Shown here piece after piece: positions 16,105 through 25,807 of a DNA stretch of 64,000 bases (positions are counted from its first letter, which is position 1; every line of letters begins with the position of its first letter). The position numbers and the translations under genes were made by a program. This DNA comes from Treponema sp. (GTDB lineage Bacteria > Spirochaetota > Spirochaetia > Treponematales > Breznakiellaceae). Below the pieces are notes generated by a model that had not been told where the DNA came from, did not search any database, and saw only the letters and a program-made list of their open reading frames with translations. The stretch is from assembly GCA_009781635.1 (NCBI GenBank), contig WQXU01000011.1, positions 1-64,000 of the forward strand, read 5' to 3'.

Positions 16105-16755
16105 TTACCAGACAAACTTTATTCTAAGGCCGTTTTTTAATGCAAGAACATCCTGCATGCTCATTTTAAGGGATGTTTTTCTTCCGTGTTCTGTAATTAC
16201 AGCCGATGCAGGATTTAAAATTGCATTATTATTGCTGTCGTTAATTATCATAGTGGAATTGGAAGGCGCGCTGAAACTGATGGAAAAATCATAACCTTCC
16301 AAAAAACTATGCGCCAATAACATCATGTTTTCGTCAAATGACGATGCTTCATTAAAGACCAAAAGATCAAATTCACCTGATCTCTCATCTCTTTTTATTG
16401 AAATCCTTTGGCCGGAAGGATCAAGTAACTGAGAAAGAGCTTTTTCATTATCATAATCAAGAGTAACATTCATTATTGTACCCTGCGAAGTTTCCCTTGA
16501 TGAATAAGATACAAGCCTTAACCCGGGAATCCGCTGGATGGTTCTCTGCCAGTCTTCCCTGCCGGCAGGAATTGGCGGCATCGATTGATTGCCGTCAAGA
16601 GCGCCAAGTCCTGCAAGAATATGCGACATCTGATATTCGAATAAAACCCTTCCGGAGCCGTCTCTTGACATCTGGATATCTATGGCCATACCGATGCATG
16701 AGCTGAAAATAAAAACAAGGGCTGTTACAGCAGAATAGAAAAATATTTTTTGCAT
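16105..16755 (-). CDS. Lipoprotein of unknown function
   Basis: The 216-residue protein has a signal peptide with lipobox FSSC (Cys20) and about 195 residues rich in beta strands. I do not recognise the family. It contains a central stretch TQGTIMNVTLDYDN-like (SQGTIMNVTLDYDNE) and a Ser/Asn-rich segment near 165-180. It may be a periplasmic or surface-facing outer-membrane lipoprotein. Its start codon overlaps the stop of the upstream DUF503 gene by one base, so the two are probably cotranscribed. It converges on the HAD phosphatase with a 3-base gap. Confidence 0.7.
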   Translation of the reverse strand: MQKIFFYSAVTALVFIFSSCIGMAIDIQMSRDGSGRVLFEYQMSHILAGLGALDGNQSMPPIPAGREDWQRTIQRIPGLRLVSYSSRETSQGTIMNVTLDYDNEKALSQLLDPSGQRISIKRDERSGEFDLLVFNEASSFDENMMLLAHSFLEGYDFSISFSAPSNSTMIINDSNNNAILNPASAVITEHGRKTSLKMSMQDVLALKNGLRIKFVW

Positions 16756-17042
16756 TAAAATTCCTCCGAATAGATTTTCATGTCCTGAATGCGTACATGC
16801 GTTTCATTTTCTATCATGGCAAATGCTTTCTGAAGTACAGTTTCTCCGAAAGAGCGCGAGTTGGAAACAAGCGCTCCGCCTATTTGAGAAAATGAAAGAG
16901 AGTCCTGAAGATCAACCTCGGCTGCGCTTAAGTAAAAACGCCTTTTTAATTTATCCAGAATGGACTTTAAAACACGGCGTTTTTCCTTGATGTTCCGGGC
17001 ATCAGGAATTTCAAAAATTATCTGTATCATTGAAACTACCAT
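16755..17042 (-). CDS. DUF503/YlxP-like small protein
   Basis: From Met at 17042 the product is 95 residues beginning MVVSMIQIIFEIPDARNIKE. It has the DUF503 pattern: NIKEKRRVLKSILDKLKRRF, then VAAAEVDLQDSL-like (here LSAAEVDLQDSLSFSQIGGALVS) and a final strand. Homologues such as YlxP sit beside translation genes in Firmicutes and have been linked to ribosome maturation; here the neighbour is a lipoprotein gene instead. An in-frame Met 16 codons earlier (17090) would reach into the divergent gene and is less likely. No clear ribosome site precedes either candidate start. Confidence 0.72.
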   Translation of the reverse strand: MVVSMIQIIFEIPDARNIKEKRRVLKSILDKLKRRFYLSAAEVDLQDSLSFSQIGGALVSNSRSFGETVLQKAFAMIENETHVRIQDMKIYSEEF

Positions 17043-17067
17043 GGAAATACAGTTAATATAGCATAAG

Positions 17068-20000
17068 ATGCCTGTTTTGCGAAGAGCCATCGTATTTTTT
17101 CCCGTCCTGCTTTCTGTAATTACAGTAATATTTGCTCAGCAGGATGCGGCAACAGAATTAAATATAGATGATTTAAGGCGAAGGATTACAGGAGAGGCGC
17201 CGCAGGAACTTTTAAATCATTCCATTGGTGATTCAAATGTTTCACTTTTTATGACAGGTTCCTGGAAGGGAGATTTACAGAGCAATTTGGGTTTTTCACG
17301 TTCTCCAATAGGAACAGGCCTTATATCTCCTGAAACACCCCTTCTTTTCAAACAGGAAGTTGATTTATCATTATCGCTGTGGATAGATGAAAGATGGTTT
17401 GTAGAAGCGAATTTTCTTGATGATTCAAACCAGAATACTTACCGCGCAGGATACATGGGAAAGCCGGGTGAATTTTTGCAGTATGCGGGAGTTGGAAATA
17501 CAGGCCTTGATTTTCCTGTGTTCCCCTATTTGGATCTCGGCGGAGATTCTCCCTCATCATTTGGTTTTTACAGCCGTTTCGGCTCCAATGATTTGGATTT
17601 TCACGCCCTGTTCAGGTATGATGCAGCCTCAAGGGAAGAGCGTGTTTTTTCAGGCAGCAGGGAAAGAACATACAGCGATGTACAGCCAGGAAAATTTATA
17701 CACGGAGTTTCTTTTGTGCTGCCTGACACAGACATAGAATCGGAAATTATTGTTTACATAGAAGATGAAAAAGGCTCTATCACAGACTCTGACGGAAGAA
17801 GATGGCGGCTTGCATCAAATAGCGAGTATGCCGCAGGAAGAGCGCAGGGTCTTCTGGAATTGAGTATAAGACCTGACGGCATGGTAGCAGTTTCATACTC
17901 AAAGAGTTCAAACAGGCCCTGGCTTGATTCAATGGGAAGTTATGACAGAACATCATACGGTTTTTTAACTGAAGTTCAAAACTGGTTCGACCCTTCTGCC
18001 GATCGAAGTAAAATAAAACTGGAAGATTATATACAATGCGGCAACGGCAGCGGGCCTTCTTCAAAACCAGGTGAAGTTATTTTCAATTCTGTTTACGCTC
18101 TTGTAATTTATCAGCCGGGAACATTTTCTGCCTTTGAAAGACGCAGCCGTTATGATGCATTTTCAAGTACATCGGAAAGAGCAGCTCTTATAAGGCTTTC
18201 TACAGGAACGCAGATAAATGGTTTTGAACTGGTTCGTCTGTATGATACTGCGTTTGACTTCCCGGCCGGTGTAAGCCAGAGAGCTGTATATGAGCTTGTG
18301 CGCACAGGAGGCTTTGATCCCCGCCATCCCGGAACAAGCTGGCCACTTGCGCAGGAATACCCGCAAATATATCTTGCACCCTCTGATGTTTTTACAGGGG
18401 ATATCTCTTTGCGTTTTACAAACTATAACAGCGTAAGCGGATACTTTATCGGAACGGATGTAATCCCGGGATCAATACAGATTTGGAGAAGCGGAATTCA
18501 GGATGCCAATTTTAATTATAATCTGTCATCAGGAGAAGTTTCGCTTCAGGGAGCAGCAGGACAGAACGAAGTTATACGCATAACATATTTAAAAAGAAGC
18601 GATGGCATGAGAACAGGAAGCATCGCAACAGGAATAGGCGCGATTTACAGTAACAGGGCAAGTCCGTTTTCCGCAAGAGCGGCTGTTGGCATCCGCTGGA
18701 ATTTGACAGATGATTCATTTACAGAAGAGAATCAGACCAGTACAGGAACTGTAGGACTTGGCGCGAAAATGGCCTTAAATTATGATTATTTAAAAGCGCA
18801 TGTTACAGGAGGGTTTACCTTTGTACAAACAGATACTACAGGCCTCTACCGTGCCGCCGGAATGGAAGGGCATGAAACAATAGTATACTTTCATGCGGAT
18901 ACCTGTTTTATTTCAAATCAAAACGCAGAATTTAACATTGCTAACCGCGCCGATTTAATTTTCAGAAATTATTACAACAGTACGGTTCTTGGATCCAATC
19001 TTATGCCGCTTGACTGGAATGCTCCTGTAGTTTCGGGAATTGAAAGACCCTATCCTGCAAAAGATCCGATGTTCGGCGATACAACTGTACTGGTTGCAGA
19101 GTTTAGACTTGACAGCGCTGAAAAATGGACAGGGTATCAGGTTCCCCTGGGCGTATACAGCCAGATTATATCCGGAGCTGGAGAAATTGAAATCCCTTTC
19201 CGGTTTTACGATATTAAGGGAGATACCGGAAATTTCAGGGTAATTGTTCAGATAGGCTCTCTTTCCGGCAGTGATTTTCATTTTTCGGAAAACCCCTCAT
19301 TAATATGGGAGAGGCAGCTCTTTCCTGCGAACAGGGATTTTGATACAAATACGCATATAGCAAAATTTACGCTTGATGAAAGTGACAGATTAAAACTTGC
19401 AGATGCAAAATATATGCGCCTTATTATTGCATATGACGGCACACAGGATGAAATTAATGGCCGTGTTATTTTAGCTCCGCCCATTGTAAGAGGTTCGGCA
19501 TTTAAGGCGCTTACTCTTGAAAACCAGATTGTAAATGCCCTTACAGACAGAGTAAGAACATCTGAAACAAGGGAGATGCATGATTCTTCTCTTGAATCTT
19601 CATTCTATGCTTCAATAATAAAAAGGCTTCATCCAATCGCAGGTACGCAAAGAATTCTGGAAATTGAATGGAAAGATTTGGAAAGCGGAGTATCAGCCGG
19701 CGCTGACGGCAGAATAGGGGAGATACCCTTAAAAGAATACCGTGAGCTGTCATTCTTTGTTAAAGGCCCTAAACCCGAAGATGCGGCGGATGTTATTACA
19801 GGAGATCTTCGTTTTATAATCGCATCAGGCCCTGAATCGATTTTAAATCCGCAGCTGGAAGCGCGCATACCATTGACGGCATTCAGCGCGGAAACCTGGA
19901 GAAAGGTTACGATTCGTTATCAGGGGAACAATACGGGGATTAGAGTAGACGGAGGGGATGCAACAGGCGCTGTCTTAACTTACAGGCAGTTAAGCGGCTC

Positions 20001-21819
20001 ATTTGATGATGCAAACAGAACAAGTTATGTTGCAATTCTTGTGGATCCTGACTTTTCAAATCTTCCTGCAGGAATAATCTATATTGACGAAATAATCCTT
20101 GAAGATGCTGTTTTAATGTACAGAATAAACGCTGGAACTGCACTGGAATTTTCAAGGCCGGGCACGCTTGTTTCTGCAGGGAGCATTCCCATACTGGAAA
20201 ATTTGGAAATTTCCTCCGCTGTTGAATCGGAAGGACGCTCAGGAATCGACGTACAGGATAATATGTTATCAGGCAGTATGTTCAACAGGACAAAGGCATC
20301 CATTACAATTCTGGAAACAAAAGTTTCAGGCAAGCTTGCGTTTACTGCCGCAGAGGATACGTTTTTATGGAGCGCAGAACATGATATATCAAGGTCGTTT
20401 GGAGCATTTTCTGTAAGGGAAATGTTTTACGCATCTCCTCTTTCAAACTCTGCGCGCCATGGCGTAAACTTGTCTTTTAATTCTGATTTTCATGCAAGGT
20501 TTGACGCAGATGCCCTGTATGATTTTTCAAAATTAAGACAGAGATGGAGTTTAAACACAGGATACAGAAATCAAAATGTATTAATCCCTGCGGTAACAAT
20601 CGCAGCAGAAGCTGTCTTTACAGGCAATGAAGAAATTGATGAAAATGAAAATTACAGCGATCTTTGGTTAAGATCATTTCTGCCTCTTGTTCCCGATATT
20701 GGAAGCGGCACGGATACAAGAAGAACCCAGTCTCAGATTATTTTAAATCAAAGAACAAGACCTGTTGGAGCTATTATTACTCTTGCAGGCAATACAAATT
20801 ATACAGAAGCTAACAGGCTTACACGTTCTGAAAGCTCCCTTTTTTTTGACATTCCTGTAGTGATTCAAAGAACAAATTTTAATTTAAGATACGGAAGAGG
20901 CTTTAAAAAGCACCTCTTTCTTCAGGGAGAAGATGTATCAGATGATATAAATAAACTTGCAGAAAGTATAAACGATTCACTGCCCTTATGGGGTGTTATT
21001 CCGTTTTATTCGCTTTTTGCAGGAGAATTAGACAGGGCAATGGATGCATCCCTTCTGCATTCACCTTCATCTGAGTATTCGCAGTATACATCTTTTAATG
21101 ATCATTTCAGCGCAAGGCTTCTTTTGCCTCCCCGTTATGATACAAGCGCATTTTTAGTGCCTTCAAGAATATCTTTCCGGATTGAAAGAGCGCTTGAGCA
21201 AAAAATGGATACAAGAACTGATACATTAAATCTCGGAAGCGGGATTGGTTTTTCAGCCCTTAACATGTTCGGCGCAATGGGGTATACTCCCGTTTTTAAA
21301 TTTTATCAAAGCGATGAATATTCCCATGGCGTAGAAGCTGCTGTTATCATTCCAAAAAATGAGGATTTCTCATGGAGAATGCAGTCTGTTTCAAATGCCG
21401 GCTTCAGGGGATTTACAGGGGGAGTATTAAACTTTACAAATACGCTTACCCTTCGCTCCGGCGGATACTGGATTGAAAATTTTAACGCAGGGTGGGAAAC
21501 GCCGACAGTTAAAAGCATTTTAAGCGTATTCTATGATTTTATGACTTCTTCTATAGAAGGACAGGGTGAATGGATAAATCTCTCATCTTTGTTAAACTCA
21601 AATTATGAACAATTGCGAAGGGAAAGCCTTGAAATAACCCTTGATAGATCAGGTGATTTCATGAGCTGGAGCATTACAGCAGGACATGAAGAGATAGTAA
21701 GAATTTTGGGAAGATTGAATTTTACTACTTTTATAAAACTGAGGTTTAAAGAAAACCTTCAAACAAAAATATTTACATTCGATGCGCGGCTTGGAACCAC
21801 ATTAAGGGTCAGTTTCTAG
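17068..21819 (+). CDS. Giant outer-membrane/surface protein (1583 aa)
   Basis: A signal peptide (about 1-23, ending TVIFAQQ) is followed by 1560 residues. They are dominated by alternating-hydrophobicity strands, and the last residues, FDARLGTTLRVSF, end in the terminal Phe typical of outer-membrane barrels inserted by BamA. Two internal blocks (around 655-720 and 880-1010) look like galactose-binding-like sandwiches: AEFRLDSAEKWTGYQVPL; IPLKEYRELSFFVKG; then YIDEIILED. From about 1030 the sequence is long and porin-like. The alternation of IDEI-type sandwiches and barrel strands recalls SprA, the giant translocon of the Bacteroidota type IX system, but this is a weak resemblance. It overlaps the TPR lipoprotein gene tail to tail by 18 bases. 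Predicted location is the outer membrane; function unknown. Confidence 0.75.
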   Translation: MPVLRRAIVFFPVLLSVITVIFAQQDAATELNIDDLRRRITGEAPQELLNHSIGDSNVSLFMTGSWKGDLQSNLGFSRSPIGTGLISPETPLLFKQEVDLSLSLWIDERWFVEANFLDDSNQNTYRAGYMGKPGEFLQYAGVGNTGLDFPVFPYLDLGGDSPSSFGFYSRFGSNDLDFHALFRYDAASREERVFSGSRERTYSDVQPGKFIHGVSFVLPDTDIESEIIVYIEDEKGSITDSDGRRWRLASNSEYAAGRAQGLLELSIRPDGMVAVSYSKSSNRPWLDSMGSYDRTSYGFLTEVQNWFDPSADRSKIKLEDYIQCGNGSGPSSKPGEVIFNSVYALVIYQPGTFSAFERRSRYDAFSSTSERAALIRLSTGTQINGFELVRLYDTAFDFPAGVSQRAVYELVRTGGFDPRHPGTSWPLAQEYPQIYLAPSDVFTGDISLRFTNYNSVSGYFIGTDVIPGSIQIWRSGIQDANFNYNLSSGEVSLQGAAGQNEVIRITYLKRSDGMRTGSIATGIGAIYSNRASPFSARAAVGIRWNLTDDSFTEENQTSTGTVGLGAKMALNYDYLKAHVTGGFTFVQTDTTGLYRAAGMEGHETIVYFHADTCFISNQNAEFNIANRADLIFRNYYNSTVLGSNLMPLDWNAPVVSGIERPYPAKDPMFGDTTVLVAEFRLDSAEKWTGYQVPLGVYSQIISGAGEIEIPFRFYDIKGDTGNFRVIVQIGSLSGSDFHFSENPSLIWERQLFPANRDFDTNTHIAKFTLDESDRLKLADAKYMRLIIAYDGTQDEINGRVILAPPIVRGSAFKALTLENQIVNALTDRVRTSETREMHDSSLESSFYASIIKRLHPIAGTQRILEIEWKDLESGVSAGADGRIGEIPLKEYRELSFFVKGPKPEDAADVITGDLRFIIASGPESILNPQLEARIPLTAFSAETWRKVTIRYQGNNTGIRVDGGDATGAVLTYRQLSGSFDDANRTSYVAILVDPDFSNLPAGIIYIDEIILEDAVLMYRINAGTALEFSRPGTLVSAGSIPILENLEISSAVESEGRSGIDVQDNMLSGSMFNRTKASITILETKVSGKLAFTAAEDTFLWSAEHDISRSFGAFSVREMFYASPLSNSARHGVNLSFNSDFHARFDADALYDFSKLRQRWSLNTGYRNQNVLIPAVTIAAEAVFTGNEEIDENENYSDLWLRSFLPLVPDIGSGTDTRRTQSQIILNQRTRPVGAIITLAGNTNYTEANRLTRSESSLFFDIPVVIQRTNFNLRYGRGFKKHLFLQGEDVSDDINKLAESINDSLPLWGVIPFYSLFAGELDRAMDASLLHSPSSEYSQYTSFNDHFSARLLLPPRYDTSAFLVPSRISFRIERALEQKMDTRTDTLNLGSGIGFSALNMFGAMGYTPVFKFYQSDEYSHGVEAAVIIPKNEDFSWRMQSVSNAGFRGFTGGVLNFTNTLTLRSGGYWIENFNAGWETPTVKSILSVFYDFMTSSIEGQGEWINLSSLLNSNYEQLRRESLEITLDRSGDFMSWSITAGHEEIVRILGRLNFTTFIKLRFKENLQTKIFTFDARLGTTLRVSF

Positions 21820-22773
21820 GTCAGGCTCAGAAACATTTGCAGTTGCAGGTGCAGTTCTAGCACTTGCAGAAGTATTTCTCATATTGTTGATTATACTGCG
21901 AAGTTCATCCCTGTTTGTTCCGCTTACCCTGCGTGACAATTCTTCGACTGCCGCAATATCGTTAAAGCCGTCTGCGACAGCGCCCTGCAATTCTGTAATC
22001 CCTTCGGTGTTGCTGCCGTCCGCTATTAAAAGAACCCTTGCAAGAGCAAAACGCACATCAGATCTCTTTGGGTCTATGGAAGCCGGGGAAGTATCAGAGA
22101 AGGCCTTGCGGAATTCTTCAAGGGCTCTTGCATACAATTCATGGGATTCAAGAACGACGGCATACTCGAATCTGACCTTGGCGTCTGTGTGACTTGAAAG
22201 CCATAATGAAAAATTGTCAATCGCTTCAATCTTTTTTTGAGCTGCCTGGGTACGCGCATAAAGTAAAAGGTTATCTTTGTTTTCATGCAGTGCATCAGGA
22301 TATCTTTCAAGGACTTCTTCGCTTTCTGTATAGCGTCCCATTGCAAATAGAACAAGCGCATGATTATAGCCGCTGTCTGCGCTTTCCGGCACAAGGGCAA
22401 GCAGCCTTGAATAATGTTTATCCGCAGCTTCAATATCACCAATCATTATTTTTGTATAGGCAGCCGCTCTTAATGCAATTACATTATCAGGATCTCTTCT
22501 TAGAATACTTTCAAAATATCTTGAGGCCTCTTCGTATCTTTGTCTTTCAAATGCAAGACGTCCAAGGTTGTAGGATGAAGCAGTCATTGTTCTGTCCGCA
22601 GACCTTGCCCTGTTAAGCCATTTTTCGGCATCTTCGAATTTCCCAAGATCAAAATACGCCATGCCGATTAAATAATATTCTTCCGCCGTAACGGCAGTGC
22701 CGGCGCAGCCTGATATAAAAGGAAAAAAAAGGCAGAATATGATTAATAAAAAAATGTAAAAACTTTTTTTCAT
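21802..22773 (-). CDS. TPR-repeat lipoprotein
   Basis: From ATG 22773 the product is 323 residues starting MKKSFYIFLLIIFCLFFPFI, with lipobox ISGC. It carries about six tetratricopeptide repeats, for example YYLIGMAYFDLGKFEDAEKW, SYNLGRLAFERQRYEEASRY and YNHALVLFAMGRYTESEEV. The tail is low-complexity Ala/Thr. TPR lipoproteins of this kind act as assembly scaffolds in the outer envelope. The ATG overlaps the UPRT stop (ATGA), so it is translationally coupled to it. It converges on the giant barrel gene, and both products are predicted in the envelope, which may be more than chance. A longer start at 22854 would overlap UPRT extensively and is rejected. Confidence 0.82.
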   Translation of the reverse strand: MKKSFYIFLLIIFCLFFPFISGCAGTAVTAEEYYLIGMAYFDLGKFEDAEKWLNRARSADRTMTASSYNLGRLAFERQRYEEASRYFESILRRDPDNVIALRAAAYTKIMIGDIEAADKHYSRLLALVPESADSGYNHALVLFAMGRYTESEEVLERYPDALHENKDNLLLYARTQAAQKKIEAIDNFSLWLSSHTDAKVRFEYAVVLESHELYARALEEFRKAFSDTSPASIDPKRSDVRFALARVLLIADGSNTEGITELQGAVADGFNDIAAVEELSRRVSGTNRDELRSIINNMRNTSASARTAPATANVSEPDLETDP

Positions 22774-23822
22774 TTTTTGCGCCCAAAAACGGTATTTTCT
22801 ATTTCGATGTATTGCGAACGGTAGATATCTGCAATTGTACTCCCGTAATCGCAAAGCAGTTGTATGATATTTCTTGGATTTATGCTGCTGTCACATCCGT
22901 TAATACGATCCCCGGCATCTCCAAGGCCCGGCATGATATACGCATTATCATTTAAAGCGCCGTCAATCCACAAAGTATAAACATCGCAGTTATCAAGTGC
23001 TCTTACAATTCTTAAAGCGCCCTTGAGCGCGGAAATAATATTAAAAAAGATGACAGATTTTGGCTTGACTCCTATTTTTATAAGATACTTAATTACAGTA
23101 ACAAGGCTTCCGCCTGTAGCGTTCATTGGATCTGCAAATATTAAATCACGCCCGTTAAGGGTATCTGGATCAAAAAATGATTTATCAAGATCCAGAATGT
23201 ATTCCATGTTATTTTCATTTTTACTGTCATTGCGGTATATTCTAAAAAGCGCAAAAGGCGTTATGTAACTGTTTGTTGAATATTCTTTAATTTCCTTGCT
23301 CATGATCATGGAAGGAAGCAGGGCTGCGCGCAGCATAACGCACATAACAGTGCTGCAGATATTACTGTCTACGTTTGCAATATTGTGAACTGCGTAATTT
23401 TGCACAGGATCTGTCACGGGAGTTTTTACGATAAAGTGATTTTTTAATGATGCATTATAAGTAAAAGCAAGCTTGAAAAGCATCTCATAGGCGCGCTGGG
23501 TATAATACACAAATTCCGTATTGCTTGTTTTTACATCGCGCAGTTTGGCAATTATACGGGATGCTTCTGAATGGTTTTCCCTGTGTGAATCAAATGAATA
23601 AACATGAATCCTTGGATTATTTTTGCATACTTCCTGCATAAAATGACCCATTTCACCGTAAATCCTGACAAGATCGTTATCAGCCTCTTTTATTCCTTTC
23701 TGTACCTTCGGGAAAATATCCATTGCTTTTTTATAAAGCAAACCGGCTTTTTCTATGTTATTCCTGTCATCGCAGGTCAGATAACTGTCAAGTTCTTCCG
23801 CTTTCAAAATAACCTTGTTCAT
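22770..23822 (-). CDS. Uracil phosphoribosyltransferase-like protein with N-terminal extension
   Basis: The 350-residue protein has a C-terminal UPRT domain (about 140-345). PRPP is bound by FADPMNATGGS and uracil by the family-specific YIMPGLGDAGDRINGC. About 135 N-terminal residues, helical and charged (for example KKAMDIFPKVQKGIKEADND), are extra compared with the ~210-residue bacterial enzyme. The role is uracil plus PRPP to UMP in pyrimidine salvage. The extension could be regulatory. TATACT at 23829-23834 is 6 bases from the ATG and no ribosome site is visible, so the mRNA may be leaderless. Confidence 0.85.
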   Translation of the reverse strand: MNKVILKAEELDSYLTCDDRNNIEKAGLLYKKAMDIFPKVQKGIKEADNDLVRIYGEMGHFMQEVCKNNPRIHVYSFDSHRENHSEASRIIAKLRDVKTSNTEFVYYTQRAYEMLFKLAFTYNASLKNHFIVKTPVTDPVQNYAVHNIANVDSNICSTVMCVMLRAALLPSMIMSKEIKEYSTNSYITPFALFRIYRNDSKNENNMEYILDLDKSFFDPDTLNGRDLIFADPMNATGGSLVTVIKYLIKIGVKPKSVIFFNIISALKGALRIVRALDNCDVYTLWIDGALNDNAYIMPGLGDAGDRINGCDSSINPRNIIQLLCDYGSTIADIYRSQYIEIENTVFGRKK

Positions 23823-23828
23823 GGAAAC

Positions 23829-23834
23829 AGTATA
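23829..23834 (-). promoter_or_regulatory. -10 box of a probable leaderless promoter for the UPRT gene
   Basis: On the minus strand TATACT is followed by GTTTCC and the ATG. The -35 region shows no good match to TTGACA. No Shine-Dalgarno exists between the box and the start. Confidence 0.4.
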
Positions 23835-23917
23835 ATATCGGTTTACATGATGTGGCTAGTAGGTAATTCTAGTGTCCTGATTGACAAAAATCGCAAAAAG
23901 TTGGATTTTGATAGTAT

Positions 23918-25138
23918 ATGAAACAAATTCCTGTATTTTTGACATTGACAATAATCTGCGCTGTGTTATTCATAACATCTTCATGCAGAGACAATACAAT
24001 GGGATCCGTAGAAAGGGAAGACCTTTTTTCGCTGGAAATCGGCCCAATGGAGGATCAGATAGCCCTTTACAGGCTTGACGGCAATAGGGGCATAAGGCGC
24101 ATGGGCTTTACAATGCGCGACGGATTATTCTATATCGCAGACGGAAACAGCGGAAAAATTGTCCGCTATAATTCATACGGCGATTTACTTTTCATGATTT
24201 ACAACGAAGAGACAAATCCTCCTCCTGTTACTTTAAAAACAAATATATCAGACGATGAGCAGGCCACACGCTGGGCGTATTCCTATCCCCTGGAAGAACC
24301 CGGCTGGATAACAGTGGATTCACGAAGGCATATTTATGTTGAAGACAGGCTTCCCTATAATCAGCAAAGATCTGATTCTGAAACAAGGGCCCTGCTCGAT
24401 GGCATAATTTTACACTTTGATCAAAACGGGCGTTTTATTAACTATCTTGGCAGGGAAGGAATAGGAGGAAGCCCCTTTCCAAGGATTATAGGGCTTAATA
24501 CTTCCATCAGGGATGAAATTGCCATAACCTGCCGCATACCTGAAGGCTGGGAAATATACTGGTTTAATTCATCCGGAATGCTTTTGTATCTTGTAAAAAT
24601 CTCTTCAAGCTCAATTCCGGCTCTTGCAGACTGGCCTGATGCGCTTGCTGTTGTTGACAGCATAACATCCTCGCCGGATTCAAGAAATCTCTATATGAAG
24701 GTAAACTACAGCCGCGATACATTTGATCAATTGACTTATACCCGTACAGGCAGCGAACCTATTATTTCCGTTATTTGGACACTCAATATAGAAGACGGCA
24801 CTTATACAGGATCTGTTGAAGTTCCTCTTTTTGAGATTATAGAAAATCCCCGTCTTCCCGGAGTGAGTGTATTTTATTCTGTTCTTGGCACTGCGCGTAA
24901 CGGCAGAATGCTTCTTTACTTTCCTGTAGAAACAGGTTATTCGCTTCTTTTTATCGATACAAAATCAAGGGAACAGCGAAGGGGATTTATCCAGTTTTCC
25001 ATTGATGAGCTTAGGTATAATGATTTCTTTCTTTCTGCAGACGGAATTCTTTCTGCGATGCTTGCTGACAATTTTTATGTTAAAATGGTATGGTGGCGTA
25101 CAGACAGATATATAGGTACATCCGGCGAAGCGCCGTAA
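23918..25138 (+). CDS. Lipoprotein with NHL-type beta-propeller
   Basis: The 406-residue protein has a signal peptide with lipobox ITSSC (Cys23). Repeated propeller blades follow, for example GLFYIADGNSGKIVRYNSYGDLLF, GWITVDSRRHIYVED and IILHFDQNGRFINYLGREG. Treponema pallidum has an NHL-repeat lipoprotein of this kind; homology is my recognition, not a search result. NHL propellers bind proteins, nucleic acids or peptidoglycan fragments; no ligand can be named. A gap of 10 bases separates it from the next gene, which has a strong ribosome site, so the two form a probable operon. The product should sit in the periplasm or outer envelope. Confidence 0.78.
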   Translation: MKQIPVFLTLTIICAVLFITSSCRDNTMGSVEREDLFSLEIGPMEDQIALYRLDGNRGIRRMGFTMRDGLFYIADGNSGKIVRYNSYGDLLFMIYNEETNPPPVTLKTNISDDEQATRWAYSYPLEEPGWITVDSRRHIYVEDRLPYNQQRSDSETRALLDGIILHFDQNGRFINYLGREGIGGSPFPRIIGLNTSIRDEIAITCRIPEGWEIYWFNSSGMLLYLVKISSSSIPALADWPDALAVVDSITSSPDSRNLYMKVNYSRDTFDQLTYTRTGSEPIISVIWTLNIEDGTYTGSVEVPLFEIIENPRLPGVSVFYSVLGTARNGRMLLYFPVETGYSLLFIDTKSREQRRGFIQFSIDELRYNDFFLSADGILSAMLADNFYVKMVWWRTDRYIGTSGEAP

Positions 25139-25148
25139 GGAAGGAAAG

Positions 25149-25739
25149 ATGAATGACGATGAGAATGCTTCCGGAAAAAGGCCGAATGCAAAATATGCCT
25201 TAAGCTATGATAATGATACGCCGTCTGCGGATGAGGGGCTTACCTTTCATTATAACCGCGGACGAAGACTTTCAAATGCGCCGGTTGAGGTTCAAAATCT
25301 TTATAAAGAACAGAAGCAAAGCCGTTTTGGTATTTTTGGAGCTCTTGTTGCCGACAAGCCAAGGCGTTTTCTTTTAATAGTAATTGTTTTATTGTGCCTT
25401 GCAGTCTTAGCGCTTTCAAGATTTGGATATTTTGATACGATCCATGAATTTGACGGAAATAAAATTGATGTATCCGCAACAAAATATGAGGGTACAACAA
25501 TAATAATTTTAAGGAAGAGCATAAGAAATGCAAATGCATATACAGGAGCTGTGGATATTGCAGTTTCTGTTCCGGCAGAGCCGGCGGACGGGGACTATCC
25601 TGTATTTTCCCACAGAATATTTTTTACCATGGAAAATGAAGAAGTCTACCGTTTTGCCGCTCCCTTTGACGAGATACAGCTATTAATGGTTTTGCAAAAT
25701 GAAAATTCCTCTCTTCAGATGAAATTTAACCCGGATTAA
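25149..25739 (+). CDS. Single-pass membrane protein of unknown function
   Basis: The 196-residue protein has a charged cytoplasmic N-terminus (1-70) and one strong membrane helix (about 74-92: FLLIVIVLLCLAVLALS). A ~100-residue exterior beta-rich domain follows. AGGAAGGA precedes the ATG. I do not recognise the family. It follows the NHL lipoprotein with a 10-base gap and likely works with it in the envelope. Confidence 0.7.
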   Translation: MNDDENASGKRPNAKYALSYDNDTPSADEGLTFHYNRGRRLSNAPVEVQNLYKEQKQSRFGIFGALVADKPRRFLLIVIVLLCLAVLALSRFGYFDTIHEFDGNKIDVSATKYEGTTIIILRKSIRNANAYTGAVDIAVSVPAEPADGDYPVFSHRIFFTMENEEVYRFAAPFDEIQLLMVLQNENSSLQMKFNPD

Positions 25740-25772
25740 TTAATTATATACAAATATTAATTTAAAGCCCCC

Positions 25773-25807
25773 TTGACTAATTCCATTTTTACTGTTAATT
25801 ATTATGT
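25773..25807 (+). promoter_or_regulatory. Promoter giving a probable leaderless mRNA
   Basis: TTGACT (25773-25778), 17-base spacer, TGT-TAATTA (-10 at 25796-25801), then 6 bases to ATG 25808. No Shine-Dalgarno. The geometry matches the lipid-kinase promoter. Confidence 0.5.

Noticed and set aside
17036-17067. Divergent promoter for the giant outer-membrane protein as a confident feature
   Set aside because: TTGAAA-17-TTAATA is plausible, but the box matches are too loose; kept only as part of the leaderless pattern.
22774-22854. Long N-terminal extension of the TPR lipoprotein
   Set aside because: It would overlap UPRT by 85 bases and spoil the signal peptide; ATG 22773 with ATGA coupling is better.
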